In this document: in pieces, positions 5,686 to 6,947 of the stretch
Layout of the letters: every line of letters begins with the position of its first letter
Position numbering within the stretch: the first letter of the stretch is position 1
Source of the DNA: Sphingobium sp. CCH11-B1
GTDB lineage: Bacteria; Pseudomonadota; Alphaproteobacteria; Sphingomonadales; Sphingomonadaceae
Length of the DNA stretch: 6,947 nt
Reading direction: 5' to 3'
Assembly (NCBI RefSeq): GCF_001556865.1
Contig: NZ_LSJY01000126.1
Span: 1 to 6,947 of the forward strand
The notes under the pieces: model-generated
Database searches by the model: none
What the model saw: only the letters and a program-made list of their open reading frames with translations
What the model was told of the DNA's origin: nothing
Translations under genes and position numbers: made by a program

Positions 5686-5740
5686 GGGGACCTCTCCATA
5701 TCCTGCATTTTGCACGGTTTGACTGAAGAAAGGATGCGAC
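5686..5740. promoter_or_regulatory. 55-nt divergent intergenic region
   Basis: The region separates the start of the opposite-strand exported gene from the tail tube start. It holds both ribosome sites: the complement of 5691-5697 for the minus gene and AAAGGA at 5729-5734 for the tail tube gene. It is less GC-rich than its surroundings. Any promoter for the minus gene should lie here or in the 5' part of the tail tube gene. A TTGACT at 5718-5723 resembles a -35 box for the plus strand, but no matching -10 lies before the ATG. Confidence 0.3.
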
Positions 5741-6148
5741 ATGGGCGTGGAAAAGGGAAGTGCTTTCTTGCTGAAAGTGGGCGACGGCAACACACCGGCA
5801 ACATATGCGACGGTGGCGGGCATGCGGACCACGCAACTGTCCGTCAACGGCGAGGCGGTCAACATCACCAGCAAGGATTCGGGCGGCTGGCGCGAATTGC
5901 TGTCGGGCGCGGGCGTGCGATCGGTCAGCGTGTCCGCCGCCGGCCTGTTCACCGGATCGGCCGCCGAGGTGCGCATCCGCAACCACGCGCTGTCGGGCAC
6001 GATCGACAGCTATGAGCTGAGTTTCGAGAGCGGCGAGCGGATGCGCGGCCAATTCCTGGTCACGCGGCTGGACTATGCCGGGGACTATAATGGCGAGCGC
6101 AACTATGCGCTGAGCCTGGAAAGCTCCGGCGCGGTGGTGAGCCTGTGA
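5741..6148 (+). CDS. Major tail (tube) protein, TP901-1 family (GTA orfg9 type)
   Basis: The tail tube protein stacks as rings to form the hollow tail. The 135-residue product fits the family in length and pattern: GSAFLLKVGD (6-15), ATYATVAGMRTTQLSVNGE with the conserved T/S-rich strand, VNITSKDSGGWRELLSGAG (40-58), SVSVSAAGLFTGSAAE, then a long beta region IDSYELSFESGERMRGQFLV and the closing LDYAGDYNGERNYALSLESSG. The ATG at 5741 has AAAGGA 6 nt upstream. Its stop overlaps the GTG start of the next gene (GTGA, 6145-6148). It begins the tail group after the antiparallel gene, so either transcription crosses that gene or a local promoter exists. Confidence 0.93.
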   Translation: MGVEKGSAFLLKVGDGNTPATYATVAGMRTTQLSVNGEAVNITSKDSGGWRELLSGAGVRSVSVSAAGLFTGSAAEVRIRNHALSGTIDSYELSFESGERMRGQFLVTRLDYAGDYNGERNYALSLESSGAVVSL

Positions 6149-6453
6149 GCGCGCCCAATCCCGAGCGCGGGGAAGCGGCGCTGGAGATCGGCGGCGAGGC
6201 GCTGGCGCTGCGGCCGACATTCGGGGCGCTGGTGGCGGCCGAGGCGGAAGTGGGACCGCTGTTCGCGCTGGTGGAGCGAGCGGCGGACGGCAGGCTGTCG
6301 CTGGGCGATCTGGTGGCGCTGTTCTGGCATTGCCTGGTGGATCGCGACCGGATGACGCGCGAGGCGCTGGGCGAGGCGGTGGTGGCCGTGGGCCTGGCCA
6401 AGGTGACGCCGGCGCTGAAAACCATCGTGCAACAGATATTGGCCGGGCGGTGA
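6145..6453 (+). CDS. GTA gp10-like tail assembly chaperone
   Basis: Tail assembly chaperones bind the tape measure while the tube polymerises and are not in the mature particle. The 102-residue product matches the GTA-gp10 family: an N-terminal beta part (ERGEAALEIGGEALALRPTFGALVAAE), a middle with LSLGDLVALFWHCL (51-64), and the conserved C-terminus GLAKVTPALKTIVQQILAG (83-101). It starts at GTG 6145, overlapping the tail tube stop as GTGA, and ends in another GTGA overlap (6450-6453). The overlaps should keep its level tied to the tail tube protein. Confidence 0.9.
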   Translation: MSAPNPERGEAALEIGGEALALRPTFGALVAAEAEVGPLFALVERAADGRLSLGDLVALFWHCLVDRDRMTREALGEAVVAVGLAKVTPALKTIVQQILAGR

Positions 6454-6659
6454 CGCGCTTCGCTGAGGCGGCGGCGCGGCTGGCAGGGGTGGCGGGATGG
6501 CTGCTCGGCTGGCGGCCGCACGAATTCTGGCGCGCGACCCCGGCGGAACTTTCGGCGGTGCTGCGCGCCGCGCGCGGGGAGGATGCGCCGGGAGAGGGCG
6601 TGGACGGGGCGGAGCTGGCGCGGCTGATGGGCGCCATGCCGGACTCGGCGCGGGACTGA
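6450..6659 (+). CDS. Second small tail assembly chaperone (GTA orfg10.1 type)
   Basis: This 69-residue product starts at the GTG at 6450 inside the stop of the previous gene. The key motif is GWRPHEFWRATPAELSAVL (20-38), typical of the small phage tail assembly chaperones found between gp10 and the tape measure (DUF2376 / TIGR02216 type, from memory). A helical lead-in (FAEAAARLAGVAGWLL) precedes it and an acidic tail with DGAELARLMGAMPD follows. It has the position where phages often make a second chaperone by frameshifting; here it is a separate overlapping gene. An open frame from 6330 is antisense-free but overlaps gp10 and is not the start. Confidence 0.87.
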   Translation: MTRFAEAAARLAGVAGWLLGWRPHEFWRATPAELSAVLRAARGEDAPGEGVDGAELARLMGAMPDSARD

Positions 6660-6674
6660 GGGAGGCTTGTCGGG

Positions 6675-6947
6675 ATGGATGAGGAAATCGAGACGCTGGT
6701 CGTGCGGGTGCGGGCCGATACGCAGGGCCTGAGCCGCGATGTCGAGGCGATGCGGGCGGGGCTGGAAGGGCCGCTGGGCGACGGGGCGGAGCGGGCCGGA
6801 CGGCGCATCGAGCAGGGGCTGCTGCGGGCGGTGCGGACGGGCAAGTTCGGGTTCGAGGATCTGCGGCGGATCGCCGTGGGGGTGCTGGATTCGATCGCGG
6901 CGAGCGCGCTGCACGGCGCGCTGGGCGGCGGCGGAGCGGGCGGGGCG
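6675..6947 (+). CDS. Tail tape-measure protein, N-terminal part (GTA orfg11 type), cut by window end
   Basis: Ninety-one codons are visible, all open to the last base. The sequence ETLVVRVRADTQGLSRDVEAM (5-25, key VRADT and LSRDV) and the following GAERAGRRIEQGLLRAVRTGKFGFEDLRRIAV are typical of GTA and lambda-like tape-measure starts; a Gly-rich stretch (about 82-91) follows at the edge. Tape-measure proteins fill the tube lumen and set tail length; RcGTA tails are short and so is its tape measure. The ATG at 6675 has GGAGG at 6661-6665, 9 nt upstream. It is separated by 15 nt from the chaperone stop. The true length cannot be seen here. Confidence 0.88.
   Translation, partial: MDEEIETLVVRVRADTQGLSRDVEAMRAGLEGPLGDGAERAGRRIEQGLLRAVRTGKFGFEDLRRIAVGVLDSIAASALHGALGGGGAGGA

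Noticed and set aside
5718..5740. Sigma-70-type promoter for the tail genes starting from TTGACT
   Set aside because: No -10 box lies at the proper distance before the tail tube ATG; a match at the -35 alone is not enough.
5384..6844. A 486-residue open frame on the minus strand across the tail genes
   Set aside because: It runs antisense to four recognised tail genes and overlaps the exported protein gene in another frame; the product is low-complexity Pro/Arg/Ser.

Overview
The window carries most of the head and tail part of a gene transfer agent (GTA) structural cluster of the Rhodobacter capsulatus (RcGTA) type, in a GC-rich alphaproteobacterium. The HK97-type portal, prohead protease and capsid, the phiE125 gp8-like adaptor, the DUF3168 tail terminator, the TP901-1-like tail tube, the GTA gp10-like chaperone, the small second chaperone and the start of a tape-measure gene lie in RcGTA order (orfg3 to orfg11). 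No integrase, repressor or lysis gene is seen. The coding style, the intergenic palindromes and a DUF6127-like gene after the portal suggest a sphingomonad (Sphingomonadaceae); this placement is inference.

Layout. Bases 1-370 hold no gene I can support, only palindromic intergenic repeats. A small exported glycine-zipper protein follows (371-709), then an intrinsic terminator. The head genes are portal (816-1937), a small membrane protein at the orfg3.5 position (1973-2281), prohead protease (2278-2757) and major capsid protein (2851-3966). The capsid gene is fenced by a terminator on each side, and its 3' end is repeated as a 40-bp unit, four copies in all. Next come the connector genes: adaptor (4170-4706), a 64-residue protein where RcGTA has its stopper (4703-4897), and tail terminator (4894-5268). 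A small exported protein is encoded on the opposite strand (5362-5685). The tail genes follow: tail tube (5741-6148), two overlapping assembly chaperones (6145-6453, 6450-6659) and the tape measure (from 6675, cut by the window end).

How it works together. The protease should mature the capsid shell, and the portal, adaptor and neck proteins join it to the tail. The tube polymerises to a length set by the tape measure with help from the chaperones. Start and stop codons overlap by 4 nt at five junctions, pointing to translational coupling. All structural frames are open, so the cluster is either functional or under selection until recently.

The features most worth a second look are the stop-codon-in-loop tandem hairpins after the capsid gene, three terminators lying 12-20 nt upstream of head-gene start codons, a dispersed repeat that supplies the protease stop codon, two exported non-phage proteins in the cluster, and the very short protein at the stopper position.
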